Of a stretch of DNA of 64,000 nucleotides, positions 10,613-23,557 are shown piece after piece; the first letter of the stretch is position 1; each line of letters opens with the position of its first letter. Both the position numbers and the translations under genes were made by a program. The notes beneath the pieces were generated by a model. It ran no database searches, had not been told where the DNA came from, and saw nothing but the letters and a program-made list of their open reading frames with translations. Source of the stretch: Crithidia sp. LVH-60A (lineage: Eukaryota > Euglenozoa > Kinetoplastea > Trypanosomatida > Trypanosomatidae); NCBI GenBank assembly GCA_030078075.1, contig CP119643.1:558001-622000 (forward strand), written 5' to 3'.

Positions 10613-13600
10613 TCACGGCAATGCAGCAGGCTCCGGAGTGGTACTGCGCGTGTGCGGCGGCGGCGGCGACGGTGAAGGTGCGGTACTGCTGCTGCTGCGG
10701 CCGCCTTTGTCTCCTATGCGTCGTGGAAGTTTGCGCGCCGCCACGAGCGGTGAACGCTTCACGGCGGTGCTCCGCGGATTTGATGGCGGCTGCCCCGCCT
10801 CATCAGCTGCATCGTCGTTCGCGCGTGGCGGGGAGGGGGAAAAGGTCTGCGAGGAGCGCGGCTCCGGCTGCTGCGCTGACGTCGTCAGCGTGTGGTGAAA
10901 GGCACGCACGGCGGAGCGCAGCACAGGCACGCGCGCGGCGAAGGAGTAGGGTGCAAAGAGCAGGTGTGCGCGTCCGCGGTGGCCGCAACGTTGTTCTCTC
11001 GAGGCCAGAAGCTTTGCGCCTCTGCTGTCAAGGCACCAACCAACGCACTTGGCGGCAGAACAGGAAAGGCGGCCTGTAGAGACATCGCAAGCGGCGTGGT
11101 GGGCAGCGCCGAGGACATCGATGCACCCTCCACACTCAGCTGCGCGTCGGCGAGGGGAAATGCACGGGTTGGGTTGTGCAGCAGCTCTACAGCCGCCGAG
11201 ACCGCCTGTGCAGTGAAGGGAACGTCGCCGTCATCGTTTTCTGCCCGGCGTTGCTGCCGCCGTCCGTCGAGGCAAAAGAGTCGGCTCCAGCGCGTCCAGA
11301 AGTACACCGGTGCGGTGCTGCAGCGCAGGCGCTGCTGTAACAGGTTGACGTCGCGCGGCGGGCGGTCGTCATCGCCATCGTTCACGCGTGACTGACTGCG
11401 TGTGGTGCGTTGAAGTCTGTCAGACACGTTGAGTGGGGGGTGCGCTGCTCTGCCGGTCTTCATCTTGGCTGACTTCGACACGCTTTTTGCCGTGACCTCG
11501 GTGCGCTGCTGTTGCGCAGCGTGGGACGCTGTCCTGTCCGCCGAAGCTCCTGCTGCCGCTGCAGCCTCGCTCGCGTCTTCTGCTGCTGTGGGGCCAGCTC
11601 CGTTGTTTGCCACGTGCTGCTGCACAGTGTGGCGCAGTCCCAAGACGTCCGTCGGCGAGACTTGAAAGAGCGGCGGGCAGAGCAGCAGCCACATGCGCAC
11701 CCACGGCAGAGGGAGACTCGCAATACGGAGGGTCGACGCACCTGTGTCCGCTGGTAGCCACCAACGCAGCGTCGCGTCGCTGGCTGGCGCGAGAAGCGGT
11801 GAGGGAGAAGTGAAGGTGGTAGGGTGGAAAGAAAGGCCGAGAAACTCGCTGGCGGCGTTGCTGGCCCGCACGGCGGCGCGCGCGGCATCCTTTAGCCACG
11901 CCGACCAGTGCACCGCCTCACCACTTCGCGTCTCCGCCTCCAACAGGGTAAGCTCACTATCCAGCACACGCAGGTTCGCCGCTGGGGCGGTGTTGTTAAT
12001 CGGACGTGACATGTGCACCCACTGGCGAATCGTCTCCGCACGAAGCAACCACCACAGCGCCAACAGCAGTCGTGCCTGGGCACTGCAGCTCCCACGCGAC
12101 GAGTTCTGCAACTCCAGCAGGGTCGGCAGCACCACCGTGTCGACGAGCTTAGCGGCTACACCAGAGAGAGCGAACGCAGGAGTGGCGCTGTCTACACTGT
12201 CAAACTCTTGCGCGTCCACGAGTTCTGTGAAGACTGCTAGCAGCGCAACCACACAGCAGAGCGCACGCACATCGTCGTGCACGACAGCGAGCTGATCCTT
12301 TGTGGTGTCGTCAGCACCGCTCTCAACAGGACTTCCTTTCGCACACGTTGAGAGCGCCTCCGTGAGTGCTAGGTAAACCCGATGTGTCGCTTCTCCAGGT
12401 GATGCACTGGCAGAGGTGGTGCGCTTCCCCTCCGTCGTGCTCCTCGGCACAGTGCTGTCCGGCACGGCATACAGCACCGACACCAGGCGCGCAAGGGCCT
12501 CGGATGCCGCCTCCAGCGCCGTCAACCCACGCGTTACGCCATCCTCGGTCATGAGCACCGCGAAGGCGCCGGAAAAGATGCGGCAGCGCAGCGCCAACAC
12601 AGCGCCGTGAAGATCAACGAGAGACACCGCTTGCGCAGGAGTGGAGGGCTCAGTCCCGGTGGCGGTGCGGGCAACGAGGGCTTCGGGCGGCCACAATTCC
12701 GCAACGGCAGAGCCGCTCAGCGCTTCAACCACACTCAACGTGCGGTGCGCCAGCGCACTCATCAGCGCATCTTCGCGACTCTGCAGCTGCGCCTCCTCAG
12801 TCGAGAGAGCAACGCCGTAGCCTGTCGCAGCGCTACTCGAGGGGAGTGTGGGCAAGGAGAGCGACAGCAGCGGCGGCGGTGTTTCCCCTGCCGCCACCGT
12901 GATTGAGGAGGCCCCTTTGCTCTGCGCGCTTGCGTGTGCCTTCGCGCCGCGCTGGTTGCTGCTGCTGCTGCCACCGCCCACCCGCGCTTTCTCCGCCCAT
13001 CGCGGACGCTGCGGCAGGCTCACCGCTGACGCCATGGCCAGCCCCGCAACGAAGCAGCGCTGGGCGGTCTGGAAGAGCAGAAGCAGGGCCTCGACTGGCT
13101 GGATTTGCAGCACCGGCGGTGGAGGCAGGGGCAGCGGGGCCGCCATCGCCGAACCCGCACTCACCATCGTCAGCAGCTGGAGAAGGTAGAGGGCGTGCCA
13201 GGTGCTCTGGACGAGGAGCTGCCCGCTGCAAAGGGGACAGCGGCGTAGCTCCTCAGCGGCGATGTGCGACCAGATGGAGTGAAGACTGCGGCTGGGGAGC
13301 GTCTCGGGGCCAACAGGGATGGGAACGGCTTCTGCTACCTGTGCTGCGCGCTGTCCCGCGTGCTTCTCCTCGGTTTCGCCCTCGACTTCGTCGCTGCTGC
13401 CAGCCGCGCTCGACACACGCACCGGAACATCAGCAGCGCTAACGGGAAGGAAGAGCTGGCGCGCAGGAGGAAGAGACTGCATCGACGCACTCCCTGGCCC
13501 CTCGCGTTGGCTCAGCGCACCGCTTTCACGCCGAGGGTGACTGGCGGCTTCGTGACCGGAAAGAGGCGTGCGGGTGGTGGTGGAGGAGGGCACCGGCGCC

Positions 13601-14424
13601 GTCGGTGTTGCTGTCGCGGGTGATGACGCTGCCGCCGCTGCTGCCCCGCTACCGGAGCGCACGGTGTCTTTTAAACGCGCTGCAAAAGACGAGGCCTCGT
13701 GCTGCGGGCGGCGATTGGCGGCGGTGGTGCCGCCTTCCTCACTTTCCCTCTTTCGAAAGGCAGCGCTAAACAGTACCCCCACCCGCTTCGCGTCCTCGGC
13801 GTGCGCACCGTTACTCTCCTCGTCGCTGCCGCTGCTGCTGCTGTTGCTATGGCGATTGCTGCTCCGGGAGCCACGTTTCGCACCACCCGCCACCGGCTGC
13901 TGCTGCTGCTGCTGCGCACAAAAGTCACGATACGGACAGGCCGGTGTGCTGGAGTGCGTAAGTGCGGGGCTGGAGGCGTCTGATGCTCCTGCGGCCGCCG
14001 TCGCCGGTGGGAAGTGAGAGTAGGTGGCGGCCTTCTGCCCTCTTGTCTGTTCCTGCGGTGCCCCGGTGAGCTTCCATGTGCGGTGCAGGTGGCGTGCACG
14101 CTGCGCCTCCGCCTGCTCTCGCTCAGCTGCCCCAACAACAAGCTCGTAGACGGCGGCCTTAAGTCCGACGGAGACAACAGGGACCGGCACCGTGCGGGGA
14201 CGCAGCGGCAGCACACCCTGAAGAAGCAAACGGTCCAGCTTGTACGCGTCGTCGCACGCGGCGTCGACGCAGTTCTGCACCTGCACCAGCCAGCGAAGAA
14301 AGCGGGCGAAGGCGATCGAGAGCGCGGCGGCATCCTCTCGCGATTCGCTGGACGCTACAGCATGGGAGGAGGTAGTGATGGTGTTGGACGCAGGAGCCTT
14401 CAATGTGCGGGATGCAGGCGGCAT
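10613..14424 (-). CDS. Large hypothetical protein (~1,270 aa), Ala/Ser-rich
   Basis: No family is recognised. Start 14424 (MPPASRTLKAPASN) is chosen because the upstream part of the same ORF is hydrophobic leader translated from pyrimidine-rich DNA. Residues 35-110 are helical (SIAFARFLRWLVQVQNCVDAACDDAYKL-type sequence, split here from its neighbours). A long disordered Ser/Gln region with a short Gln run follows. Further on comes a CPLC pair in ELRRCPLCSGQLL, then extended Ala/Leu-rich helical stretches that resemble an alpha-solenoid. Near 10965 the frame changes. The ORF otherwise closes at 10885 with Cys/Pro-rich sequence, while the adjacent frame gives LLFAPYSFAARVPVLRSAV and runs to a stop at 10613. 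The last ~90 residues are Pro/Ser-rich and disordered. One indel explains this. Confidence 0.62.
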
Positions 14425-15404
14425 TCGTCGAAGCCTGCTTGCACGATTGTAGGCCGAGTACTGGCGCTCCGGCACATACACACCCACACAAACGCACGCA
14501 CTCGAACAAGGAAAAGAAAACAGGCAGTAAAACAAGAAGCCAAGAAGCTGGCGCTCTTTGCTGATGATGATGACGAAGTGAAGCGGGACTTGACAGTAGG
14601 TGAAGTGGCTCAATAAAATCTGGGGTGATATGCACGCCTCGCTCAAAGCTGCGGTGGGCGATGCGCAAACGGAGAGATGCCACGGCGATCGCAATTCTTT
14701 TATCACCGGATATCTTCACCCCTCTCGACCTGTGCGGGCGGCGCAACGAAATAAACAAATAACAAGCCAGTTGGGGAATGCTTAGTAAGTAAAGAATAAA
14801 GGGAAGATTGTGAGAGCCAGCAACATGCCCCATGTTGTAGTCATGTAAGTTAATCCGTGTATTTTCTACCGTGGGCATCTGCCTTACACTCACAACACAC
14901 AACCGTGACATAGAGACGGTGGAGGCGCGCGGCTGACGAGCTGGCTAGGGTCGACAATCATTGCTGTGCTTTGGGCCGCAGGCAACATGCTGGCCGGTAT
15001 GTAGTGCATCACCTCCAGCGGGAGAAGGTCAGTAGAAATAGAAGAAGCACACATGACTCATTTTTTTCCGTTTTGCGTGTTCGCTAGCGTACAAGCGCAA
15101 GAATTACGTGACAGCAGTGTAGGAGGATTAAAAAAAAAAACAAATGGAAAAAGACAAACTACCAGTCGCAGCTGCTGTCCGCTTAGACACACCCACACCC
15201 AAACACGCACACAGCATCCTGCGGAGCGTTCATCTTCGAAAAGTATCCCCTCCTTTAAACAACAAGAAAAAACTTTTAAACGCGCACAAAAGAGTCAGAC
15301 AAGAAAACACCGACGTGCACGTTGCTACGGAAGTGCTAGACTGGACGAGAAGAATAGCAACGTTTGAGAACGGCAGCAACAACAACAACGGCAACAACGC
15401 CACG
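14425..15404. other. Intergenic spacer, about 1.0 kb
   Basis: Contains a GC-richer block at about 14880-15045 and a perfect small hairpin at 14821-14837 (7-bp stem CAACATG/CATGTTG with a CCC loop). No gene is recognised on either strand. Confidence 0.5.
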
Positions 15405-18400
15405 TCACAGGTCCACAATACGCTGCAGCCGCTCCACGTAAAGCGGCGCCGTCACATCAAGCGAGAAGATCTTCACGTGCTGGCCCGTAATCGTCCATCC
15501 CCAGTCGTTGAACACATCGGCAGCGCCACCAGCCGCAAAGCACGCCTCCAAGCGCTGCTGCGCTTCGAAGGCTTCCAGGGTGAGTGGTCCAAATATAACA
15601 GAGCCTTTGCGTTCGCGGCGTCTGCGGGGCTCGGCTGCAGAACCAGCTGCGCGGTGTGGCGTGGCTGTCTCCTCGTGGCCATCTGAGAGAAAACTCCGTC
15701 TGTCCTCGGCAGATCCGGCAGTAGTCCCGTCTGGCACACCCAACACGTCTGCCACGTACGCAGGCGCAAAGCCCAACTGCTGTGCGATGGCGCGCCGCAC
15801 GCTGTTTTGCGTCACCTCGGCTACACCAACGGCGTCCCCCCGGCGTGGCTTCGGCTCTCCCACCACGCTCCTCTGCTCGCCCCGCTCGTCTGTGGAGCCC
15901 GCTGCAGCTGCAGTCTGTGCCGTCGTGTCGTGATTACTCGTTAGCGAAGCAGCAGGACTCATGAGCCGCATTCGCAGAGAGCGCAACGTGGCTTGCGGCT
16001 CGGAAAGGAAGCGCTGCTCCCTCTCTGCGTGGGGCGTACGCTGCGGTACACTGTTGGTGCTACCAGCTACGACAGCAGCAGCTCGCACAACACCAGCACC
16101 GGCCGCTGGTTGACATTGCGTGGAAAGAACGCTGCGCCGCTGCACCTTCATGGGCGGAAACTGATGTACCACGAGCTGTGCCCCGCTCTGTAGAATGTGG
16201 AAGGGCAGCGGCGGGGCAGCAGCGGCGGGCACGGCAGGCACGGGACCAGCGCCACGCGTAAGAGGCGCGTGCGGAGGATGCACCGCGTGGGCTGCTGTCC
16301 TTGCAGTACGATTCGTTCCTGCGCCACTACTACGAGCCGCTGCTGCTGCTGCTGCTGCTGCCCCCTCTCCCTCGCGTTCGTGATCGCCCTCCTCCTCTTC
16401 CTCCTCTGCAGTGCGCAGTGGCGGGTACACAATCACGCGCATCTGTCGCGTAAAGCGCATCGGGTGGGTGCGACCGGTGCTGCGGAAGCACACAAGCCAC
16501 ATCCCCTCCAGCAAGTCTTGCAGGGTAATGGTAGAGCGGCGGGCCTCACGGCGGGACATGAAGAAGGCAAACTTCCACAACACCGGCGCCAACGGCTCCT
16601 CCTCGTCCTCCACCTCATCAACGGTGTCCTCATGCGTGGCGGGGGAGCCGCTGGCATGATCTTGTCCGTCCAGGCGCGAGGAGCTGTGCCGGCTGGCAGT
16701 GAGACCACGCGGACTGCCCGCATCGGCGGCTCCAACAGCGACACCGTCGCTCCGCAACGCAGCGGTGCGCGTTTCGCCCTCCGGCGACTCCGGCGCGGCA
16801 TCGCACGCGACAGCTGCCTGCTGACCTGTCGAAAACCCGTGCGAGGCGCTCTGGTAGTGCGCACCACCGTCCGCCAGCGTCGCAGTGCTCGAGATGCGGG
16901 GCAGCTGATGAAGCGGGGAGGCCGGAACGGCGAGGGCAACCCCGGGACTCGTCGGGAAGGCGTTGCTGAGCGATGACGGCAACGTCGAGGCGGGCGTGGA
17001 CGCTGCTGCTGTTGCTGTTGTTGCTGATGATGCGCCTGCCATCGCCGGTGGCGACGACATGGGAGAGCGTTCGCTGCCAATGAGGAGAACCGGCCTCGCT
17101 ACGGGTAGGTTGTCAACACCCCGTGCCTCCACGGCGCAAGGCGTTCCCCCACCACCACCACCACCAGCACCAATGCCACTCGCTTCCACAGTCGCAGCTG
17201 ACGGCGTCGAGGTACGAGCAAGGTCGCCATGCGCACCACCGCCGCTCACATTTGCCACCCGCGTCGCTAGCATCATTCGACGCTGCCGTTGAGCCGCAGC
17301 GGCAAGCAAGTGTGGCAGGTGTGCGTGCGTCTGCCGCTCCAGCGTGTGGATCAGCACGCTCTTGGACCGGGTGATGATCATCGCCTCCTCCACAGCTTCG
17401 TAGCGACGCGCCAGCAACCGCGCCAGCTGTCGTTCGGAGTGGGCCGACACCCGCGACGACGACGATGAGTTCGCTGCCTTGGCGAGGCTGCGGCGCGTGC
17501 GGCGGGAGCTGCCGTTGCTGCTTGCCTGTCCATGAAGCGCCGCCCCGCTCCCTGTGTGATGCGAGCGTCTTTCTTGGTATCCACTAGATGCAGCATCTCG
17601 AGAGCTGTGCTGCGCCTTCGTCTCACTGCTGCGCTGGCTGGTCGCGCCATCACCGAGGCCGTGCGTGTGCCGCCGCTGCTGTTGGTGCGAACTACGAGAA
17701 GAAGGCGGTGACGTGTGTGTGCGACCGGACGACGTGGAGGAAGCGGCGGCACTGCTGCTGCTACGGCTGATGCGATGGGTGCCACGGCGACTTTGACGGC
17801 GGTGGTGACGTGCAAACAGCCGACTGTGCCACGCCCGCCGCTCCTCAACTTCTTCGTCACTGCTGCTGCTGCTGCTGCTGCTGGCCGTCCTCGTCACGCT
17901 TGATGGCGACGGGGTGGTGGACGTGTCACGCTCGGTTTCAGCGCCGGTGCTGCCATGAGAGTCTCCGTCCTCTTCATCTAGATCGCCGCTCTCCTGGTCT
18001 GAGTCTCTCTCATCACCGTCATCGTCGTCTTCGCCGCCGTGGTCAGAGGAGCCGAAAGACGCCTCCAAGGCATCCCACTCCCGCAGCGCTGCCTCATCAG
18101 CCACCTCCTCGCCGTCCGGCGCCGCGCGGGCAGACACGGTTGAGCTGCGTTGCCGCTGCTGCTGTTGGCGCTGCTCACGCTGCTGCATTCGACGCAGCTG
18201 CTCCTGCCGCGCCTCCGGCGTCAGCTGCCACCAGTAGAGGCCCTCCTCCTCACCCAAGTGGGCTGCCGGCACAGGCGTCACAGTGGGAAGTGCACTGGAC
18301 GCCGCACCTGCATTAGAGGTAGCAGTTGCAGCAGCGGTAGGGACGGAAGCGGTGGAGGTTTGCTGGACTGGCTGCGGCCGGGGGCTGGCCCCAATCCCGT

Positions 18401-21400
18401 GCCGCGGCTTGTGGATAGGGAGGAAGACGCTGCGGGCAGCGCAAAGGGTTGGGCCGGCGGAGCCGCAGTCGCCGCATTTGGCGTCCCTGCCGGTTGCGGT
18501 GTCGTCAAGTTTGGCTGCTGTGATCCACTCGCGACGCTGTCACGCGACGGATAGCGGGAGATGCTGCTCACCACAGGCGAGGCGGAGGCTGCGCCGAGTG
18601 GCAGCGGCGCGTTTGGCCTACCGCCCAGCTGGAAAAGGTACAATGACCGGCGCCACGTGCTGCACGCTGAGGACGGGTGTTGTGCTCTTGATCGCCTCGT
18701 AGGTGGCGGTTTGATAGAAGAAGGTGCTGCCGTGTCCACCGCCCGATGCACCGCCACCGCTGGCGCCGGAATTCACCGTGCCGTTGTGAGAGGCGGAGAA
18801 GAGACTGCCGCCCGCGTCGCCGTTCCCCGCTGACGCCGCCGCTGCCGCTGCGTTGCGCTGTCGGCGCCGCCGCCGCCTCGTACTCTTCGTCGCCTTTGGG
18901 TTGTGATGGTGATGGCGGTGGTGGTTCGAGTGCGCTCGCGAGCTGCGGTGGTGTCGACTCTGGCTGCGGTGGTGCTGCGAGCGGTGCCGCCCACCACCGC
19001 CGCCGGTCGCACGGGGACGGCGACTGCGGCCGCGGTTGCGCCGTCGCTGCTTCGCTGGTTTGCGCTTCACACTGTGGCTGCGCCGGTGTCGGCTGATTGG
19101 GGGTTGCTGGGTGCTGTGGCGCTGCTGCTGCTGCTGCGTCTGCCGTCGGGATGCATCGGAATGCTGACTTTCCTGGTTGTGCGAGTGAGAGGAGGGCGAA
19201 GGCTGCCGGTGCCGCTGATGCCGTTGTTGCTGTCTGGTCTTTTTCTTGGGGCTCCCTGAGGCGGAGGCGATGCCGCTGGGGGTGGAAGATGTGTTGTCTC
19301 GTATGCCTTCCTGCGACTCAGCCAGGCCAGAACCCTCCCTCTCGTCCTCGGGAAGGCGAATGCGAACACGACGCTCCTGGCGCCGGCCTCTTTCTTCTTC
19401 GGATCCGGAATGTGCATAAGGGCCAGGCCCTTCTTCTTGATCGTCACCAGACAGCTCAGCACCGGCTTTCCGTGCTGCAGCAGCGCAAGGAGTGCGTGGC
19501 GTGACACCGCTGTCCGTTGCACAGCTTTCCACCGCCGCGTTCGCCTCGCCACCAGCTACGGGATCGCTGGCAGCGCTCTGCGCTGATACGTGCCCTCCGC
19601 CATGAAGCGGTGGAGAGAGTGTTTTCTGAGACGAGGAGAGCGATGGCGAATGGAGCTTCTCCTTCACACGTGAGATGGGTTCACCGCTGCGCCGTGACGA
19701 TGAGGCCGTTGCCGCAGAGGCCGTGTTCGTGCGGTGCGTCGTTGTCGTCGCCGCCGCTCTCTTACACGCGCGCCGGCGCCGCCCTCCATTGCGTCTGCGT
19801 CCTCTGTGTGACGGCGTCTCGCTGTCTGTCCCCGACTCTGTCTGCTCCCCGCTGTCATCGTCAGATGAGGCTTTGTCACTGCTGGCGCTCGTCGTGGCGG
19901 AGCTGCCGACAGTCGTCGTGCGGCGCAGCGGTCGACTGGACCCGTGTGGCGCGGCAGGGCCCCACGACGCCGCCGCCGCCACCCACTGCGCGCGTTCGTG
20001 CTGTCGACGCCGGAGGAGCACCGTTGCATCGTCGCATGTCGCAGAGACATCGGACTCGCCGAAAAAGGTGCCCTGCTCACGCAGGAGCAGCATGTGCTGC
20101 TGCAGCGCCTGCACCTCCCGCTCTTCCCGCCGCGCGAGACTCTCCAGCGCGCGGATGCGCTGGATGAAGGTTTGGAAGCCCTGCTTGTAGCGCCACGTGT
20201 TCATGCAGAGTCGGCGCCAGACGTAGCTGTCGGCGTTGGTGATAGCGGCGTGCATGCGCAGGCTCACCTCCAGCAGCGTGCAGCAGTCCACCTCGTCGAG
20301 AAAGCTGCAGATGTGGAGGTAGAGCTCGCGTGGCAAAAGGTCTGTCAGCGCACACGGCGACGCCGCTGCTGAGGAGGCGGAGGAGGAGAGCAGCCGGTTT
20401 TCGGAGGCGCTGTCAGTGAGGCTCGTGCTTCTCGCATCGTCGTCCACTTCATCCTCATTCTCACTTTCTGTGGTGTTGGCACTGGTGGAGGCAGACACGC
20501 TGGGTGACTGCGTGGTGTCAGAGTCAGTGGTGTTGGTGTTGTCCGCTTCACTGCCACGGGAAGATGATCGCGGTGAGACTGACGATTTCCTTTTTTTCGT
20601 TTGCTTTTGCGGCTTCCGTGCAGCGCGTTGTCTGCGTCGCGTTGCGTCGTGTGTCTTTTGCCGTTTCTGCGAACTGCGGCTCACGCGGCTTCTGCGCGAC
20701 GACAGCGCAGGCTCGTCGCTCGATGTCTCTGCCTGCTTGCCATGCGCACTCGCACGCGACCGCGGCGTTGGCGGGTTCCGATGTCCTTTATGCTCTTGTG
20801 CTTTACACGTTGGTAAGCTCGCCGTCCGCCTGCTTCCCTGCTATCGTCTTCGTCGCCATCCGACGACGCAGACACGCTGTCGCTTGACACGCTGCGTGAG
20901 TAGCGTCTTCGCAACGGGGCGACGACGAAGAGGAGGAGAGGGACGTGTTGGTGGTGACAGGCCGAGCGCGACGGCGGGGCGGCGGGGCAAGAGAGTGGGG
21001 CAGACGCGACGCGGCCGGCATCTGCCCGTCAGCTTTGCGGGGCTCCTCCGCCGATGCCGCGATGGCGTCCCGTGCTATTGTTTTCGCTGTGATACTGTGT
21101 GGCCGCCATGACGGCGGCCTTCGCATGCCATCTTTCGCGTCGGTGTCTTCTGCGGCCTGCTGCGCCTCGACGGCAGCACATGCTGATCGCCCAAGAGCGT
21201 GGGCTGCGTTGTCGTTACCAGCTGTGGCGCCGGCTGGGGATGTGGCTGCGCCTGTACAAGAGGAGGGAAGGTGTCCGCCATCCGTGGTTGCAGAGGCGGG
21301 TGGTGGTGCTGCAGCATCCCGTGCGGGCCGTTGTCGCTGCTGTCGCTGCTTGATGCTGCCACTGTCACAGCCGGTAGAGCTGCTGTGGCCGCGATGGGCA

Positions 21401-21450
21401 CGCTGCGGTGACGAGCCAGGACGGCGACCGCGACTCGTTTGCCGCTTCAT
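15405..21450 (-). CDS. Very large F-box protein, low-complexity, four apparent frameshifts
   Basis: About 2,000 residues. An F-box lies at about 20205-20345. It contains LTDLLPRELYLHICSFLDEV, then a Leu-rich helix and SYVWRRLC, matching the usual L-P-x-x-L-x-x-x-I-x-x-x-L-D pattern. F-box proteins bind Skp1 in SCF ubiquitin ligases, so a substrate-receptor role is likely, with unknown substrate. Around the F-box are very long disordered tracts rich in Ser, Thr, Arg, His and Gln. The C-terminal part has two ordered segments: FAFFMSRREARRSTITLQDL plus MWLVCFRSTGRTHPMRF (about 16450-16590), and a conserved-looking end with FNDWGWTITGQHVKIFSLDV (15405-15560). These may form one split domain. Frame changes occur near 20925 (CCCC run), 20730, 18642 (TTTT run) and 18358. 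Each is followed at once by plausible sequence in the new frame. Two adjacent genes cannot be excluded, but no spacer-like sequence separates the parts. Confidence 0.65.
20205..20345 (-). other. F-box motif
   Basis: Domain inside the large gene at 15405-21450. The ordered helical stretch has the Leu-Pro pair, the CSFLDEVD segment and the trailing VWRRLC typical of the Skp1-binding F-box. Confidence 0.75.
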
Positions 21451-22833
21451 GAACAGCAGCAAAAGGAAAAGAAATAGAAAATGCAGGGGGCCGAAGCTGC
21501 CTCCTCTGAACACCGAGCATCAAAAACCACACCACGTGGCAGGGAAAGAAAAGAACAAAGCAGGGGAAAGAAAAAAACGCAACACTGACGATGGAGGTGG
21601 GGAAATCAAAACAAGCTTCACTTCACCCAGAAGATCCCATCGTGTTGTTTCGTTTGCGTGTGTGTTCGCCAAATCCAACCACTCCTTTTACCAAACAAAA
21701 CAGTCCGTTTAATTAAGCACTTTAAATATACCAAAAACGACAAAAAACAGCAACAACAACAGAAGCAACAGACCGATGATGAGTGCTCGAGGCCACTTAA
21801 GAGCTACTAATCAATGCCTGCACGTGCGACCAGCAGACAACACTACAAGGCCCACTCGCTGTTCTCCGTCTCTCAAACAAGCCCCCAAAAAGAAAAAAAA
21901 AAGAGGCTTCAATAGGACTGCAGGTATGGAGTCGGGCGGAGGCAGAAAAAGGAAACCGAGGTGAACGCAGGAAGACACGGATTAGAGGATACGCGACACC
22001 GTGACGGCGAAAGCCCGCAATCCTTCACTATTTACTTTTTTTTGTGTGTGACGGGTAAACGTTGGAAGGTGGTGTATGGGTGATAAAAAGGGGGAAAAGC
22101 AACAACGGAGCGTAGGCGTGTGTAGATGGAGCAAAGATGTACGAGGGAGAGAGGAAAACCTCTAGAAAAATGCACACGGCGCTCGTGCAGGAGTGTATGT
22201 CTGTGCCGCTACAGACAGCAGACAGATAAAGTGACGTTGTAAATGTGACAAGTACCACTTGTTTTTTTTTTTCAGCTTGTGTTTTCCGCTTGAGTAGAAG
22301 AAGTGAGAAGCAGTCGTGAGGTGAGGAAGGGCAAATTGCGGTCACAAGAGGCTACTGAGGTACGGACAGCCACATCTCTCCACTACAATCGTGACGCATG
22401 AGGCTCCGCTTGCGTTGACAAAAAAAGGAAAAAAAAAGCAGATGCGTCGCCGCGTAGCCCCTGCAGACACTCCGCGACACCCAGAAAGCGAAGATGCTGC
22501 GTAGAACTAAAACAAGAGGATATTAGCTAGTCGGAAGGGAGGAACGTTTTTCGCGGTCTCGCTCTTTTTAGATCAATTGTTCTTTTTTAATTCCCCAATG
22601 CTTTTGGAGTGGATGAATTCGCCTCTGTAAGGGCAGAAAGGGCACAAAACAATAAAACAAAGCACACGAAACACAAACAGAGATGAGAATGGCATGCGAG
22701 CGGCAGCACCCGCAGCACGAGGATTGTCGCTTCACTCTCCTTCGTCCTGGGAAGACGCACCGTCTCACGCTTTGGTTTCATCGAAACGCAGCACACACAA
22801 ACCCATAAAAAACCCAATATCCCTCCCTCTCTC
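21451..22833. other. Intergenic spacer, about 1.4 kb
   Basis: A-rich and GA-rich spacer with the 5' leader of the F-box gene and the 3' UTR of the coiled-coil gene. No RNA gene or protein-like ORF was found. Confidence 0.55.
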
Positions 22834-23557
22834 TCAGAAGTACTTCTCATGAAGGTTGAACTCCAGCTCCTCAATGGTGGCATCCTTGACCCCTCCTTTT
22901 TGCCGCCTTGGCACCACCCGCGTCATCGTCGTCGTCGCTCGAGAGGAGGTCGTCGACGTTTTGGTGGTTCAGCATGCGCTCCTTACGAGCGAGACGACGC
23001 GCCTCACGCCGCTGCTCCCGCGCCAGCCGCTTCTCCTCCGCTGCGGCGAACTCCTCACCGCGGCGCTGCTCCTTCTCCACCTCCTCCTGCAGGAAGGCGG
23101 CGCGCTCCGCCTCTGTCATGCTTTGCAGCTTCGCCTGGTAGGCGGCCAGCTCCTGCGCCTGCCGCTGCCGCGCCTCCTCAGCCCTGCGGCGGTCCTCGGC
23201 CACGGCGACCTGGCGCAAAATCTTCTGCTTCTCCGGGGCTAGCTCTTTCGACTCCATCGTTGTCCACTCCGAGTCCTCGTCGTAGCGAATCGCAGCGCTG
23301 GCGGTGATTTCAGCCGCGGTGAGCTCCTCCACCTGCTTCTGGAACTCGCGCTGGTTGCGCTGCCGGATCTCGGCGTCACGACGGTTGGCCTCCTCACGCG
23401 CCTGCTCCGCCTGCTTGTCCTCGCTAGACTTTCCCCGCTCCTCCATGATGCGCTGGATGTCCTCAGGCGTCATGCCGAGGCGCAGCATGTCCTCCTCCGA
23501 CAGCTCCTTGCGCTTCGTGTCCTTCTTTTTGTTGTTGGTGTTCTTCTTCGGCGCCAT
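22834..23557 (-). CDS. Charged coiled-coil protein (~240 aa)
   Basis: Start 23557 opens with a strongly basic tail (MAPKKNTNNKKKDTKRKELS). An acidic helical stretch follows (EEDMLRLGMTPEDIQRIMEE). Nearly all of residues 45-195 is a Glu/Arg/Gln/Ala coiled coil or single alpha-helix, and then a Ser-Asp6 patch. The simple ORF stops at 22871 with a Cys-His-His end. A one-base shift at a GGCAAAAAGGAGGGG stretch (about 22895) gives GGVKDATIEELEFNLHEKYF and a stop at 22834. That clean, hydrophobic-patterned end looks like the true C-terminus, so I extend the gene to it. No specific family is assigned. Such Lys/Glu-rich helical proteins can bind ribosomes or cytoskeleton, but nothing here decides that. 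Confidence 0.68.

Noticed and set aside
10885-14706. Full 1,273-codon ORF start and end
   Set aside because: The first 94 codons are translated leader and the last ~27 are out of frame; the start at 14424 and the end at 10613 fit better.
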